From the NCBI RefSeq assembly GCF_032452875.1, contig NC_083876.1, forward strand, positions 4,278,001 to 4,342,000: 64,000 bases of DNA, given 5' to 3'. The notes under the pieces are model-generated. The model worked only from the letters and a program-made list of their open reading frames with translations, ran no database searches and was not told the origin of the DNA. Positions 1 through 11,412 of this stretch are shown piece after piece. The stretch is from Bos javanicus. Its lineage: Eukaryota; Chordata; Mammalia; Artiodactyla; Bovidae. How positions within the stretch are numbered: the first letter of the stretch is position 1; each line of letters begins with the position of its first letter. Made by a program: the position numbers and the translations under genes.

Positions 1-147
1 GATCCCTGAGTCAGGAAGCTCCCCTCGAATAGGGAAAAGCAATCCACTCCAGTACTCTTGCCTGGAAAATCCCATCGACAGAGAAGCCTGTCAAGCTACA
101 GTCCTTGGGGCTGCAAAGAGTCAGACGTATCTGAGCACTGAACACTC
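1..147 (+). mobile_element. Bov-tA SINE, cut by window edge
   Basis: The sequence starts inside the anticipated middle of a Bov-tA SINE and runs through its typical 3' part: the CACTCCAGTACTCTTGCCTG core, then CAAAGAGTCAGAC and CTGAGCACTGAAC. The 5' tRNA-like head lies outside the window. It sits against the old antisense L1 that follows. Confidence 0.85.
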
Positions 148-553
148 AAAGATGGTTAGAGTCAGTTGTCCAAATTTGTTGTTCTTTGATACTGTTGGCA
201 ATTCTAAGTCTTTTTCTTTTCCATATAAATTTTGGAATCAGTCTATGGATGTCTACAAAATATTTTGCTGAGGTTATAATCGAGATTGCTTTGAACTTAC
301 AGATTAGTTATGGAAAACTAGCATCTTGACAATATTGAGTCTTGCTATTCATAAACATGGAATACCTCACCCAAACAAATATTCTTCCATTTATTTAGCT
401 CTTCTTTGATTTTTTTCCAACAGAATTTTGTAGTGTCCTCATATAGATTTTGTCAGGTTTATATCTAAGAATTTCATTTTGTCAGGGGTTAATGTAAATG
501 ATATTATGTATTTAATTTTACATTCCTCTTGCTTATTGGTTATATAGCTTATT

Positions 554-765
554 GCTGCTGTTGTTTAGTTAATGAGTCATGTCCAACTCTTTGTGACCCC
601 ATGGATTCTAGCTCGTCAGGCTCCTTCCACCTTTGGATTTCCTAGGCAAGAATACTGAAGTGGATTGCCATTTACTTTTCCAAGGGATCTTCCTGACCCA
701 GCAATCAAACCCACGTCTCCTGTTTGGTGAGTGGATTCTTTACCATTGAACCACCTGGGAAGCCC
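554..765 (-). mobile_element. Bov-tA SINE, nested in old L1
   Basis: This is a complement-strand Bov-tA: GAGTCATGTCCAACTC at the left, a GCAAGAATACTGAAGTGG core, and the tRNA-like head ending in CCACCTGGGAAGCCC at the right. The flanks GCTTATTG on the left and GCTTATTA on the right look like an aged target-site duplication. L1 resumes on both sides. Confidence 0.85.
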
Positions 766-937
766 ATGTTGCTTATTATTGATTGATTTTGCATATTCAC
801 CCTGTATCCTGCAAGCTTGTTATAAGTGTTTATTAGTAACAAATACTTCTTGTCAATTCTTTTAGATTTTCTATACAGTTGATCATGTCATCTGTGAAAA
901 AAGACAATTTATTTTTCTTTTCAAGCTAATGTATGAT

Positions 938-1000
<63 letters not shown>
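938..1000. repeat. (TA)n-(CA)n compound microsatellite
   Basis: An uninterrupted run of TA dinucleotides passes directly into CA dinucleotides. It sits within the antisense L1 and is a likely length-variable marker. Confidence 0.95.
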
Positions 1001-2480
1001 ATTTGCATTAGCAAGGATTTCCAGTAAAATTTTAGATAGGAATCGTGAGAGGGAATATACTAACCTTATTCCTGATCTTAGTGGGAAAGCTTTTAGTTTC
1101 TCATCATTAAGTATGATGTTACCTGTAGGATTTGTGTAGATTTTTTTGTTATCATTCTTTTCAGGTGAGGGCCTTTGCCTCTATTGTTAGTTTACAGAGA
1201 GTCTTTATCAAGAATAGTTGTTGGATTTGTTTTTTCATTTTTTTCTGCATCTATTAATATGATCATGATATTTTTCTTCTTTAGTTTTTTCATATATTAG
1301 ATTGCATTAATTGATTTTTAAATGAACAAGCCTTATGTACCTGGGATCAATGCCACTCACTTCGTAATATACAATTCTTTTATATATTCATGGATATGTT
1401 TTGCTATTCTCTTGAGGATTTTGTATCTGTTTATGAGAGATAATCTGTAGTTGTTTTTATTTTTTATTTTTCCTTTAGTGTCTTTGTCAGGTTTTGGTAT
1501 TAGGGTGATGCTGCCCTCATAGAATGAGTTAGGAAGTCTGCTTCTATCTTCTGAAATAAACTGTAGAGAATTGCTAATAATTTATTGTGTATATGTTGCT
1601 ATAACTCACTGGTAATTCTGTTTTTGCCTGGTGCTTTTTGTTTATTCATTTAAGAAATAAATCTAGGACTAATTGGATTGTTTCTTTTTTCTAATGAGAG
1701 TTTAGCCATTATGTCTGCTATGAAATTAGACATGATGTTTGATCACCACTTCACCTAGGTGATCAAATGTTGGGACTTTATATTGTTTACAGTATTATTT
1801 TACCCTTTTAATTCATACTGAATGTGTAGTGATATTTCCTCTTTTATTTCTGATATTAATAAAATTCATTCTCTCTCTTTGTTTTTAGTTAGCCTGACCA
1901 GAAGCTTTTAATTTGATTATTTTGACCTTTGCTTTATCAAGTCTCTCTTCCTGTTTTTCAAATTCCATTACTATCTTTTCTGATATTATTACTTTTTTCC
2001 TGCTTACTTTGGTTTTACTTTGTCTAATTTCCCAAGAAGGAAGTCTTAGGATTTTAGTCTTGATTTCATATTTTTCTTCTTTTCTTTCATGTATATTCAG
2101 TCTATCAATTTCCTTCTAAGTATTGCTTTTGCTTTATACCACAAGTTTTGATAAGTTTTTTTTTCCTCTTTTTACTTTCATTTAGCTCAAAATATTTTAA
2201 ATTTCTCTCAAGATTTATTGGGCTAATGTACTATTTGGAAATGCATTGCTTAATTTCCACATTTTTGGAATTTTCTAAATATCTTTCATTTATTGATTTC
2301 TAGTTTATAATTTCACTGTTGCCTGAGAGATAAACATTGTAAGATTTCTCTCTCTCTCTCTTTTAATTTATCAAGATTTGTTCATATTCCACAATGTGGT
2401 TAACTTGATTCTAACTTGATGAACATTTCAATGAACTTAACAGATTGCATATTCTACTGTTGTTGGATGAAGGCATCAAT

Positions 2481-2689
2481 GTGTGTGTTAGTCACTCATT
2501 TGTGTCTGACTCTTTTTGACCCCATGGATTGTAACCCATCAGACTCCTCTGTTCATAGAATTCTCCAAGCAAGAATACTGGAGTGGCTTGTCTGCTTTTC
2601 TCCTGGGAATCTTCCCAACCCAGGGATCGAACTTGGGTATCCTGTATTGCACACAGATTCTTTACCAATTGAGCCACCAGAGAATCCCA
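2481..2689 (-). mobile_element. Bov-tA SINE, nested in old L1
   Basis: The complement-strand SINE runs from TTAGTCACTCATTTGTGTC to GAGCCACCAGAGAATCCC. The L1 endonuclease-proximal sequence continues on both sides. Open frames on either strand here are only SINE read-through. Confidence 0.85.
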
Positions 2690-2831
2690 AGACATGTATA
2701 GATGTTGTTTATATCCATTTGGTGGTGCTGAGCTTAACTGTCATTTTGGATTTTTTGTGTCTGTTGGCTCTGACCATTTCTGGTAAAAAGGTGCTGAAGT
2801 CTCCAACTAGAACAGTGGATTTTCTTTAAGC

Positions 2832-4920
2832 ATGTTTTATATTATTGCACTTCATATATTCATTTTTTGACAAATTGAAGTTCCATGCAACTCTGTACAG
2901 AGCCAGTCTATCAGCATCATTTTTTAATCAAGATTTGCTCACTTCATTTCTCTGTGTCATATTTTCATATAAGACTGTGAACTTAATTGACAAATGTGTG
3001 TTCTGACTGTTCTACAAACAGGCTCTTCCTGGCTCCCCTCCCCATTTCTCTTTGGGCCTCTTCTATTCCCTGAGACAGAGCAATATTGAAATTAGGCCAA
3101 TTAATAACCCTACAATAGCATCCAAATATTCAAGAGAAAAGAACAGTTGCATACCTCTCACTTACAATTAAAAGCTAAAAATGATTAAGCTTAATGAGGA
3201 AGGCATGTTGAAAGTCAAGACTGGCCAAAAACTAGTCCTCTTGTGCCAACAGTTAGAAAAGTTGTGAATGCAAAAGAAAAAATTATTGACGAAAGTTAAA
3301 AGTGCTATTCCAGTGAATACACAAGTATTGAGAAAGTGAAACAGTCTTATTATTAATACAGAGAAAGTTTTAGCAGTCTGGAGAGATCAAACGAGCCACA
3401 TCACTCTCTTAAACCAAAATCTAATCCAGAGCATGAATCTAATTCTCTCACTTATATGAAGGAATTGTTTCAAGCTAGTTTAGTTCCAAAATCTAGTTGA
3501 GGCTTAAGAAAAGAAGCCACCTCCACAACATCAAAGTGCAAAGTGAAGCAGCATGTGTTGATCTAGAGACTGCAGCAAGTTATTCAGATGATCTTACTAA
3601 GATAATTAATGAAGATGGCTACAATAAGCAACTGATTTTCAGTGTAGATAAAACAGCCTTCTGTTAGAAAACACCATCTAAGATGTTCATAGCTAGAGAG
3701 GAGAAGTCAATGCCTGGCTTCAAAGAACAGGCTGACACTCTTGTTAGGAGCTAATGCATCCTGCAACTTCAAGTTTAAGCCACTGTTCATTTACCATCTA
3801 GAAAATATTAGGATCATTAAGAAGTATGCTCTTAGTAACAAACTACTCTGACTGAAGGGGAAAAAAAATCTCTTCTTCCTATGCTGTATAAACAGAGCAG
3901 CAAAGCCTGGGTAATAGCACATCTCCTTACATCATAGCTTGCTAAATATTTTAAGCCCACTATTGAAACCTAATGCTTAGAAATAAATTAAAAAAAAAAA
4001 AAAGACATTCAAAAGATCACTGCTCATTGACAATACCCAAGAACTCAGATGGAGGTGGACAATGAAATTAATGTTGTTTTCGGGTCTGGTAACACAACAT
4101 CCTTTATCCAGCTCATGGATCAAGGAGTCACTCCAATTTTCAAGACTTTTGATTGAGGAAATACAATTTATAAGTCTATAACTGTCATATATAGTGATTC
4201 CACTGATGGATTTGAGCAAAACCAATAAAAAACATACTTGAAATGTTTCACCATTCTAAATGTCATGAAGAACATTTGTGATTCTTGGGAGGAGGTGAAA
4301 CTATCAGCATTAACATGAGTTTGAAAGAAGTTGATTCCAACCCTTATGGATGACTTTAAGAAGTCCAAGCCTTCAGTGGAGGAAGTAACTACAGATGTGG
4401 CGGAAATAGCAAGAGAACTAGAATTAGAGTTGGACCTTAAATATGTGACTGAATTTCTAGGATCTCAAGATAAAATAGATGAAGGGTTGCTTCTTATATG
4501 TGAGCATAGAAAACAGTTTCTTGAGGTGAAATCTACTTCTGCTGAAGATACTATGAAGATTGTTGAAATAACAATAGAAGACTCAGAATGTTACATAGTT
4601 GATAAAGCAAAGGAAGAGTTTGAGAGGATAGACTTCAATTCTGAAATGTTTTACTGTGGGTAAAATGCTTTCAAACAATATTTTTTTTTTCTCTATAGGA
4701 AAATCATTCATGAAAGGAAGAGACTTTGATGTAGCAAAACTCATTGTTGTCTTAGTATAAGAAACTGACACACCCACCCCAAACTTCAGCGACCCTGATA
4801 GTGAGCAATGATCAATTCTGAAGCAAGACCCTCCACTAGCAAAGAGAATGTGGCTTACTGAAGGCTTAGATGATGGTTAACAATTTTTAGCAATAAACTA
4901 TTATTGATTAAGGTGTGTAC
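2832..4920 (+). mobile_element. Tigger1-type DNA transposon (pogo/Tc1-mariner)
   Basis: The block matches the known order of a Tigger1 element. It has the left-end stretch TTTTATATTATTGCACTTC, the leader ending in AACCCTACAATAGC, a decayed transposase frame, and the end TTTTTAGCAATAAACTATTA followed by a region near the right terminal repeat. It interrupts the antisense L1 between 2831 and 4921, so it inserted after that L1. The terminal inverted repeats are mostly lost. It is cut-and-paste DNA common to eutherian mammals and long inactive. Confidence 0.8.
3115..4880 (+). pseudogene. Tigger1 transposase pseudogene
   Basis: This is the remnant of a pogo-like DDE transposase that would bind the terminal repeats and excise the element in the nucleus. 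Fragments of the frame are readable: a middle part around CTCATTGACAATACCC (4023-4038) that corresponds to the catalytic D region, and a 110-residue open stretch at 4331-4663. A TAA stop at 4878-4880 sits where the family stop lies. The expected start codon position (3115-3117) reads ATA instead of ATG. There are several frameshifts and a short deletion next to the catalytic aspartate, so it cannot be functional. The start and stop assignments rest on my memory of the family layout. Confidence 0.7.
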
Positions 4921-5069
4921 ATTCTTAGGGTACACATTAAGGATTGTTATGTCTACTTAGTAAACTGATCATTTCATGATTATGTAATGCCCTTCTTTAT
5001 CATGGATAACCTTCTTTACTATAAAATATGCACTTGCTGAAATTATATTTGTTGAAAGTAGCAATTCCT

Positions 5070-5270
5070 AGAGATTCCCTGGTGGCTCAGATAGTAAAGA
5101 ATCTGCCTGCAATGCAGGAGACCTGGGTTCAATCACTGGGTTGGGAAAATCCCCTGGAAAAGGGCAACCCACTCCAGTATTCTTGCTTGGAGAATCCCAT
5201 GGACAAAGGAGCCTAGTGGGCTACAGTCCATAGGGTCACAAAGAATCAGACACAACTGAGCAACTAAGCA
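5070..5270 (+). mobile_element. Bov-tA SINE
   Basis: This is a sense copy starting GAGATTCCCTGGTGGCTCAG (tRNA-like head) with CTGCCTGCAATGCAGGAG, then the CACTCCAGTATTCTTGC core and a GACACAACTGAGCAAC end. It lies between two blocks of antisense L1. Confidence 0.9.
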
Positions 5271-5299
5271 CAGAACAGCTGTTTTTACTTTAAAAAAGT

Positions 5300-5925
5300 T
5301 AATTTTTATTGGAGTACAGTTGATTTATAATGCCATGTAAGTTTCAGGTGTCCAGCAAAGTGAATCAGTTACACATATACATGTGCCCACTTTTTTTAGC
5401 TTATTTTTCCATATATTGAGTAGAGTTCCCTGTGCTATACTGTAGGTTCTTATTAGTTATCTATTTTATATATAATAGAGTCTATATGTCAATCCCAATC
5501 TCCAAAGGTATCCCTCAAAGTCTTCCCCCTTCGTAGCCACAAGTTGGTTTTCTACATCTGTGACACTATCTCTGCTTTGTAAATAAGTTTGCATGTACCA
5601 TTTTTTTTTAATATTCCACATATAAGTGATATACTATGATATTTATTTCTCTCTGTCTGACTTATTTCACTTAGGTTGATCTCTACATCCATTCATGTTA
5701 CTGTAAATTACATTATTTCATTCTTTATAATGGAATAATAATCCATTGAGTATATCTACTACATCTTTTTTATCCATTCATCCATTGATGTACATTTAGG
5801 TTGCTTCCATGTCCTGGCTACTATAAATAGTTATGTAATAAATATTCAGGTGACTGTATCTTTTTGATTTATGCTTTCTTTTCCCCTGGGTATATGCCCA
5901 GGAGTGAAATTGTTGGGTATACTTC
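5300..5925 (-). mobile_element. Ruminant-type L1, 3' end, antisense
   Basis: This is the complement of an L1 3' UTR and the last part of ORF2. It starts with TTATTGGAGTACAGTTGATT and continues to TATGCCCAGGAGTGAAATTG. It is less decayed than the surrounding L1 and was 5'-truncated on insertion. The older L1 resumes near 5926. Confidence 0.75.
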
Positions 5926-6349
5926 TACATTTTTTTTATTAGCGCTAGCAGTCTTTTTCCCTATATTCATTTACTTTTAACCCATGTGTTTAATTATATT
6001 TAAATTGTGTTTCTCATAGACAATATGCAGCTGGGTCAGTTTTTGGCAGAGTGAAAATATCTGCATTTTAATAAATACTTTTAGACAGCTGTCTTTTAAA
6101 CTAATTATTGACATACTGACATATCTGGATTAATATTTACCATATTAATTGTGTTTTATATTTTCTGTTCTTTTACCCTGCTTTTGTCTTCTACTCATTT
6201 TGTGATTTTAATTGAGTGTTTTATATGATTCTATGCTTACTCTTTCAGGTAGCATACCAGTTATGCTTGTTTTTAAACTTTCCAATGTACATTTCTACTT
6301 AGCTTATCCATATCTACTTAAAAAAAAAATACCCAATATGATGGGTAGT

Positions 6350-6613
6350 GTGAGTATACTCTTGCCTGGAAAATCCCATGAACGGAGGAGTCTGGTAGGC
6401 TGCAGTCCCTGAGGTCGCTAAGAGTCGGACACGACTGAGCGACTTCACTTTGACTGTTCACTTCATGCATTGGAGAAGGAAATGGCAACCCACTCCAGTG
6501 TTCTTGCCTGGAGAATCCCAGGGACGGGGGAGCCTGGTGGGCTACCGTCTATGGGGTCGCACAGAGTTGGACACAACTGCAGAGACTTAGCAGCAGCAGC
6601 AGCAGTGAGTATA
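6350..6613 (+). mobile_element. BOV-A2 SINE (dimeric) with 9-bp target duplication
   Basis: Two BOV-A units are joined by a linker: the first ends GACACGACTGAGCGACTTC and the second begins ATTGGAGAAGGAAATGGC. The (AGC)n tail is at 6590-6604. A perfect duplication GTGAGTATA flanks it at 6350-6358 and 6605-6613, which fixes the ends. The first unit is 5'-truncated. It inserted into the old L1. Confidence 0.93.
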
Positions 6614-6755
6614 ATATAATAGCAAAATAACCTTGCTTCTTCCCTCCCATGCTTCATATCCTTACTATAATTTGTTTCACTTTATATAAGCATACATAGG
6701 CAATTACTGGCAATAATCTCTCAGGTTTGTTTATCTGAGGAAGATTTATGTCTTC

Positions 6756-6913
6756 AGTCTTGATGGCGGAGAAGGCAATGGCATCCCACTCCAGTGTTCT
6801 TGCCTGGAGAATCCCAGGGACAGGGGAGCCTGGTGGACTGCCATCTATGGGGTCGCACAGAGTCGGACAAGACTGAAGTGACTTAGCAGTAGCAGCAGTA
6901 GCAGTCTTGATGG
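6756..6913 (+). mobile_element. BOV-A SINE monomer with 11-bp target duplication
   Basis: A single BOV-A unit (GGAGAAGGCAATGGCATC to GACTTAGCAG plus a tail of AGC/AGT triplets) is flanked by the exact duplication AGTCTTGATGG at 6756-6766 and 6903-6913. It is in the same orientation as the BOV-A2 copy 150 bp upstream, but it is an independent insertion. Confidence 0.93.
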
Positions 6914-7427
6914 ACAATTTTGCAAGCTGCGGAATTCTAGGCTGGTGTTGATTTTCTCTCAACTTCTAAATATTTTACTCAGTTTTCTTCTTGCTTATGC
7001 AGTTTCTTTCTGAGAAGATGTCAGATATAAAACTTATCTTTCTTTCTCTGTAGGTAAGGTTCTTCTTTCCTCTGACTGGTTTCAGAATATTTTTATTTGA
7101 TTTTCTGCAGTCAAAAATTAGATGCTCACATGTAGTTACTTTGGTATTTATTTTGGATGGTATTCTCAGAGCTTGTTGGATATGAGGTTTGGTTTCTGAC
7201 ACTAATTTGGGTAAGATCTCAGTCATCATTGTTTTATATATTTATTCAGGTTATTTTTTTCTTCTCCTTCTGATTTTCCCCTTACATGTGTGTTATATCT
7301 TTTGTAGCTGTCCACAGTTCACAGATATTGTATTCTGTTTTTTCTTTTGTCCTCAGTATTTTTTCTCTTTTCTTTCTAGTTTCTACTGAGATATCCTCAA
7401 ACTCCAAGATTTTTTTTTTTTTTTTTT

Positions 7428-8456
7428 GCAATTTTGTCCAGAAAAACATCTACTTCTGGCTCATCGGCTATGCTAAAGCCTTTGACTCTGTGGATCACAA
7501 CAGACTGTGGAAAATTCTTCAAGAGATGGGAATACCAGATCACCTTACCTGTCTCCTGAAAAATCTGTATGCAGGTCAAGAAGCAACAGCTAGAACCGGA
7601 AATGGAACAATGGACTGGTTCCAAATTGGGAAAGGAGTAGTCAAGGCTATATATTGTCACTCTGCTTTTTAAACTTATATGCAGAGTACATCATGCAAAA
7701 TGCCAGAGTGGACGAAGCTCAAGCTGGAATCAAGATTTCCTGGAGAACTATCAATAACTTCATATATGCAGATGACACCACCCTAATGGCAGAAAGTGAA
7801 GATGAACTAAAGAGCCTCATGATGGAAAAAGGAGAGTGACAAAATGACTTAAAACTCGACATTCAAAAAATGAAGATCATGGCATCTGGTACCATCACTT
7901 TATGGTAAACAGATGGGGGAAAAAAATGGGATCAGTGACAGAATTATTTTTTGGGGCTCCAAAGTCACTGCAGACAGTGACTGCAGCCATGAAGTTAAAT
8001 TTTGCCAACAAAGGTCTGCATAGTCAAAGTTATGATTTTGCCACTAGTCATGTATGGATGTGAGAGTTGGACAATAAACAAGGCTGAACACTTAAAAATT
8101 GATAAATTCAAATTGTGGTGCTGAAGACTCTTGAGAATCCCTTAGATAACAATGAGATAAAACAACTCAGTCCTAAAGGAAATCGACTTTGAATGTCCAC
8201 TGAAAGGACTGAAGCTGAAGCTCCAATACTTTGGCCATCTGATGCGAAGAGCTGACTCATTGGAAAAGACTCTGATGCTGGGAAAGATTGAGGGCAGGAG
8301 GAGAAGGGGATGACAGAAGATGAGATGGTTGAATGACATCACCAATTCAATGGGCATGAGTTTGAGCCAACTCTGGGTGATTGTGAAGGACAGGAAAGCC
8401 TGGAGTGCTGCAGTCTATGGGGTCTCAAAGAGTTCAGTACAACTGAGCTACTGCCT
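7428..8456 (+). mobile_element. BovB (RTE) LINE, 5'-truncated
   Basis: This sense copy begins in the reverse transcriptase region, shown by the encoded TAKAFDSVDH-like motif at about 7470-7500. It continues through the YADD coding site (about 7767-7778) to the family 3' end, where an ACAACA tail is interrupted by a SINE at 8457-8745. A run of T residues (7411-7427) sits just before it. The frame is broken near 7670 and several times afterwards. RTE elements insert by target-primed reverse transcription, which explains the lost 5' part. It is moderately diverged. Confidence 0.9.
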
Positions 8457-8745
8457 GAACAACAACTTTGCTAAGTCGCTTCATTCGTGTCCGACTCTGC
8501 GTGACCCCATAGACGGCAGCCCACCAGGCTACCCCGTCCCTGGGACTCTCCAGGCAAGAACACTGGAGTGGGTTGCCATTTCCTCCTCCAATGCATGAAA
8601 GTGAAAAGTGAAAGTGAAATCTCTCAGTCATGTCCGACTCTTATCGACCCCATGGACTGCAGCCTACCAGGCTCCTCCTTCCATGGGATTTTTCCAGGCA
8701 AGCGTACTAGAGTGGGGTGCCATTGCCTTCTCCAGAACAACAACT
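8457..8745 (-). mobile_element. BOV-A2 SINE in the BovB tail, 11-bp target duplication
   Basis: A complement-strand dimeric BOV-A2 (8468-8734) is flanked by the exact duplication GAACAACAACT at 8457-8467 and 8735-8745. The duplicated target is the ACA-rich tail of the BovB copy, so this SINE came after BovB. Confidence 0.93.
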
Positions 8746-8884
8746 ACTAATTGCATAAAAGACATTCTTTGTTTCTATTAGACCATTTTAAAATCTAATA
8801 TTAATGCTATGGTTCTTTCTTAGGATTCTCATTTATTTGCTTACATCATTCATATATTCTTATATGCTATCTACCTTATGTTAA

Positions 8885-9091
8885 GGGCTTCCCTGTTAGC
8901 TCAGATGGTAAAGAATCTGCCTGCAATGGAGGAGATCTGGGTTCGATCCCTGAGTCGAGAACATCCCCTGGAGAAGAGAATGGAAATCCGCTCCAATATT
9001 CTTGCCTGGAGAGTCCCATGGACAGAGGAGCCTGGAAGGTTACAGTCCATGGGGTCACCAAGAGTTAGACACAGTGAGCAACTAACACTTT
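8885..9091 (+). mobile_element. Bov-tA SINE
   Basis: This sense SINE runs from GGGCTTCCCTGTTAGCTCAG through CTGCCTGCAATGG and the core to GTGAGCAACTAACACTTTTAC. The old L1 5' region continues on both sides. Confidence 0.9.
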
Positions 9092-10089
9092 TACTTTTCT
9101 TATCATGTTAATTATAGATTTGCTCTGTTTTTGGCTGATACTCTGATAATTTCAAAATTTCTACCTTGTCAGGTTCTGATGCTTGCTCTGCCCATTCAAA
9201 CTGTGTTTTTGCATTTTAGTATGCCTTATAATTTTTCCCCTTTATAACCAAATATGATGCACTGGGTAAAATGAATTGTAAATAGGGATTTATTGATTCA
9301 GTGGTGAGGTATATGGAAATGTGCGGCCATAATATTATGATTAGTTATAAGCTTTTGAGTGAGTCTGTAACTTTGGACTGTGAACTTCACAACTGTTCAT
9401 CAGCACGCCCCCCTCCCCCAACACACACACACCCTCAGATGAGACAGGATGATCAAAATGGGCCAAGTTGGGTTTTTCCTTTCCCATTTAGAAAACTAAG
9501 ATGCCTGGAGTTGCATTATTATTACCCTTTCAGTTCAGTTAGGCTCTGATAAATCCCTTGTATGTTAAAATATTGTTAACTAGCTTCTTTTGAGGACAGA
9601 CTTTGTTAAGAGCAGAGTGTTTTAATGTACAGTTGATGCTTGAAAAACACCAACAAATGTTATGTTTGGATTTTCAACTGCAGAGACTGCAGCACCCCTA
9701 GCCCATTCATTGTTCGAGGGTTAATTCAAACTGGTTCTTTTCTTTCTCTGTTATTTACTGTGAGAATCTGGTCAAGCTCAATGAGGTGAAACCTACCAAA
9801 TTATAGGACTTTCCTAGTAATAAGTCCTCCCTGTAGTTTTTACCTCTCAGAATTGTCCACATCCGGCCTCCAGGAACTCATCAATAAGTGTACAGGTTTT
9901 CCTGTACTAGGACTGAGTAGAGGTTTCCACTCTGATAAAGTGTGATTCTCTGTATCTGTATACTTGTATCTCTATTTTGGGGCACAGCAGTTTACCCTAT
10001 GATTTCACTTCCTTTGTGAATCTATAGTTATTGTTTTCTCAATTTTGTCAGGTTTTTTTTACTTATTGTTAGGAAACAGTGGCAGATTC

Positions 10090-10171
10090 TAAACTCTTTC
10101 TTTTTTAGTATAAATTTATTTATTTTAATTGGAGGCTAATTACTTTACAATATTGCATTGGTAAACTCTTT
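10090..10171 (-). mobile_element. 62-bp ruminant L1 end with 10-bp target duplication
   Basis: Bases 10100-10161 are a poly-T stretch followed by the complement of the last bases of the ruminant L1 3' end (TTTTAATTGGAGGCTAATTA). A perfect duplication TAAACTCTTT lies on both sides, at 10090-10099 and 10162-10171. This is an extremely short, 5'-truncated L1 insertion. Confidence 0.9.
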
Positions 10172-10430
10172 ACATACGAAATCAAAGTCATTCCTCAGTG
10201 TTTTATTTTAAAAATGTATCTCTAACCAATTGACTTAAATGTATTCCACTATGTTTTCTTCTAAAATATTTAAAATTTTGCTTTTCACATTGCATTTTTA
10301 GCTAGATTTTACCTCAAACATTTTTATGAACAGCTGTAGTTTAAGTTTTACATTTTGTTTTCCACGACTGACAGCCAGATATAAAAATATTTTCATATAT
10401 GTATCATATCAATTGGCCCCATTTTCTCTC
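10172..10430 (-). mobile_element. Possible very old L1 fragment
   Basis: The stretch has weak resemblance to the complement of L1 ORF2 3' sequence, for example TATGTTTTCTTCTAAAATAT and later ATCAATTGGCCCCAT. It is too decayed to be sure. Confidence 0.35.
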
Positions 10431-10988
10431 CTTTGTTTCAAAAGTTTTGAGTTAGGAATTAATCAATCTAGGTAAAAATCATTCACTTTAGCATGGTGAA
10501 GATAATGAGTATAACTGATCAAAAGTTAAGACAAGAAAAATAATTCTGAAGCCTCCTAGACCAAATCTTTAATAAAAGCTTTGTTATAACCTCTACCCTT
10601 TCCTTCCTTCTTTCTTTTCTTCCTTTTTTCATTTTTAGCTCAACTGATCAAAGTTATCAGATCCATAAGAAATTGGAAACATAAATATTCATTTCAAGTA
10701 AAATATTCTTATAACCAAGTTTTTAATTTATAATTGCTAATAGCTCTGTCTTTCTCTATGAATATCTTTGAAAGCTAATTATAATCTTTAAAAATTTCAA
10801 TATTTAGTTATATATTTGTAAAATCAAGCAAAAATGTGAGACACTCACTTGATGATAAGCCTTCTAATTATTTTAAAATGTTATAATTCCAAAGGAAATA
10901 AACAGTTATCTTTCACACTCCACATATTTATAAGGTATGTGGATTTTATTTTAAAAATTTTAGTCAACATTTGAAGTTATCACTAGTT
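10431..10988. other. No gene or repeat recognised
   Basis: This is AT-rich unique-looking sequence. The only structure seen is a CT-rich patch near 10600-10632. Confidence 0.5.
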
Positions 10989-11058
10989 TTTTTTTTAAGT
11001 TTTTTATTTTTTTTAATTTAATTTAATTTAATTTAATTTTTTATTTTTTTTATTTTAA
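10989..11058. repeat. T-rich low-complexity with (TTTAA)n
   Basis: Poly-T and TTTAA pentamers (about 11016-11040) form a short simple repeat. Confidence 0.85.
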
Positions 11059-11064
11059 AGTAGG

Positions 11065-11136
11065 TGTTGGCAAACTGTTAACCGCAGGGCAAATATCATC
11101 TTTTGCAAGGAAAATGCAGCTATGGTTACTGATTCT

Positions 11137-11168
<32 letters not shown>

Positions 11169-11275
11169 CTACACTGCAGGAATGAGTAATATCAATAGAC
11201 ACGGTACAGCACATAAAACCAAAATGTTTACTGTCTATCCCTTCTCAGAAAATATTTGTTAGCCTGTACAGTCTA
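11065..11275 (-). mobile_element. hAT-Charlie-type MITE with inserted (TA)n
   Basis: The left edge GTTGGCAAACTGTTAACC and right edge AAATATTTGTTAGCCTGTA resemble the imperfect inverted termini of a mammalian non-autonomous hAT element of the GGCAAACT type. The interior matches in order. A (TA)n run at about 11139-11165 is added within it. I do not assign the subfamily. Confidence 0.6.
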
Positions 11276-11344
11276 AAAAAGATCATGACTCTACTGGATA
11301 TATAATTTTGCAAAAGCAGAGTAGATTTAAGTATTTTAAATCAA

Positions 11345-11412
11345 TGATGTATGGCAAAACCAATACAATATTATAAAGTAAAAAAAAAAATAAAAAAAAA
11401 ACACAAAAAAAA
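11345..11412 (+). mobile_element. Short ruminant L1 3' end with A-rich tail
   Basis: The diagnostic GATGTATGGCAAAACCAATA of the ruminant L1 3' end is followed by AATATTATAAAG and an A-rich tail to 11412. It is heavily 5'-truncated. No clear target duplication was seen. Confidence 0.8.

Larger units (their letters stand above)
148..10089 (-). mobile_element. Old L1 (L1M class), antisense, long but heavily interrupted
   Basis: The unclaimed blocks between younger insertions read in one consistent order. These blocks are about 148-553, 766-2480, 2690-2831, 4921-5069, 5926-6349, 6614-6755, 6914-7410, 8746-8884 and 9092-10089. They go from the 3' part of ORF2, through the reverse transcriptase region (near 1320-1700) and the 5' part of ORF2, to ORF1 and 5' UTR-like sequence, all complementary to L1. 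The copy is therefore a LINE-1 on the minus strand whose 3' end lies outside the window. No block keeps a long open frame. Nested in it are SINEs, a Tigger1, a younger L1 and a BovB, so it is the oldest layer here. Recognition is by resemblance to mammalian L1 sequence; the exact subfamily is not assigned. Confidence 0.8.

Noticed and set aside
933..1139. A 68-codon frame across the TA/CA microsatellite
   Set aside because: It is low-complexity translation of a simple repeat within L1 remnants.
5070..5145. tRNA-like sequence in SINE heads as tRNA genes
   Set aside because: The A- and B-box-like heads belong to Bov-tA. There is no intact acceptor or anticodon stem, and each is fused to a SINE body.
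6590..6604. AGC triplet runs as a coding or disease-type repeat
   Set aside because: They are the normal tails of BOV-A2 SINEs and lie outside any gene.
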